Shown: positions 14,705-15,162 of the stretch, piece by piece
How the letters are laid out: every line of letters begins with the position of its first letter
How positions within the stretch are numbered: position 1 is the stretch's first letter
Source: Oxalobacteraceae bacterium UBA7693
Lineage (GTDB): Bacteria; Pseudomonadota; Gammaproteobacteria; Burkholderiales; Burkholderiaceae_D
NCBI GenBank assembly: GCA_002482715.1
Contig: DLGN01000014.1
Location: 1-15,162, forward strand
DNA: 15,162 bases
Reading direction: 5' to 3'
Position numbers and translations under genes: made by a program
The notes under the pieces: model-generated
What the model saw: only the letters and a program-made list of their open reading frames with translations
What the model was told of the DNA's origin: nothing
The model's database searches: none

Positions 14705-15162
14705 GATGTAAGCCTATACGAAGGATGAAAATTAGCTGCCCTTGTTGCCTTGAGTGCAAACTAAGATAGGCAGAGTTTATCCTCCTTGTTTGGATTGGGC
14801 TATTTCTACTAGATGGTTGACGTTAGTCGATCGTCGAACGACGGTATAGCTTGACCAACCGCGGCTATTAGGTTCGGCAATGATTCAACGCGATGATATC
14901 GCGGGAGGAAATTTGTTGGCTTTGTGGCTCTTGTCTCAGCTTCATTGCTTTGTTTGCTGCCAAGGCTTCGCCTTTACATCATCAATTTGGAATTCGTCTC
15001 GGAATCATCACAAATTAAAGGAATCAGAAAACTTTCCACCTTCTTCTAACTTTGTTCATTCGATCTGCGTGGCCTTCAACTGATTCTTTAAATTAATCTT
15101 GTAGTTCTTGTTATAGATTTAATTTGAGCCATTGCAAGGAATTGGCGTTCAATCTCTGGCAT
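14705..15162. other. Right-end region without a supportable gene
   Basis: 458 bases upstream of the kinase gene. It should contain the promoter of the two-component operon, but I find no convincing -35/-10 pair. Small palindromes are CGTCG-AA-CGACG near 14831-14842 and AAGGC-TTC-GCCTT near 14963-14975. A plus frame of 67 codons (14880-15083) lacks a ribosome site and family character. A minus frame enters from the right edge and stops at 15088-15090; it is too short to judge. Confidence 0.45.

Noticed and set aside
14880..15083. 67-codon plus-strand frame near the right end
   Set aside because: No ribosome site before its ATG, a cysteine- and serine-rich low-information product, and no neighbour support.
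15088..15162. Minus-strand frame at the right edge beginning MPEIERQFL, resembling the EIERxFL start of CYTH/triphosphatase proteins
   Set aside because: It stops after 24 codons, the residues after the motif do not look like a CYTH domain, and the frame may simply enter from outside the window. A short chance match or gene remnant cannot be told apart.

Overview
The window looks like ordinary chromosome of a moderate-GC betaproteobacterium. The best fit is Burkholderiales, probably Oxalobacteraceae near Undibacterium. This is an inference from the protein family styles (ilvA next to queF, a DUF2058 protein, a YqaA-type protein, a LytTR pair) and not from any marker gene. There are eleven credible protein-coding genes and no rRNA, tRNA, CRISPR array or transposase gene.

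Layout from left to right: the window opens in the end of a short repeat element (1-41), followed by ptsN (minus strand, nitrogen PTS EIIA) and a large PAS-GAF-PAS-GGDEF-EAL cyclic-di-GMP protein (minus). A 427-base gap after that carries a second, inverted copy of the same repeat, complete and with terminal inverted repeats. Next come queF and ilvA (both minus), separated by a GTAG-type inverted repeat. A divergent control region with nested dyads leads to a YqaA-family membrane protein (plus). A membrane-anchored PHB-depolymerase/LpqC-like esterase (minus) follows. A second GTAG-type inverted repeat then precedes a two-gene unit, transcribed leftward: an exported TPR protein and a four-helix membrane protein of unknown function. 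On the plus strand lie an exported Xaa-Pro aminopeptidase and a DUF2058/YaiL-like protein. A tightly coupled LytS-type histidine kinase and LytTR response regulator (minus) close the gene set. The last 458 bases hold no supportable gene.

Working relationships: the kinase and regulator are almost certainly one two-component system (9-base gap). The TPR and membrane genes are probably one operon (42-base gap, each with its own AGGAA-type ribosome site). queF and ilvA share a strand but serve unrelated pathways (queuosine and isoleucine). ptsN and the cyclic-di-GMP gene share a strand, with a plausible separate -10 element before ptsN, and hprK does not directly follow ptsN here.

I see no convincing undescribed multi-gene system. 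The most unusual material is intergenic: the short element with terminal inverted repeats present twice in opposite orientation, three GTAG-bearing palindromes with unrelated cores, and overlapping dyads upstream of ilvA.
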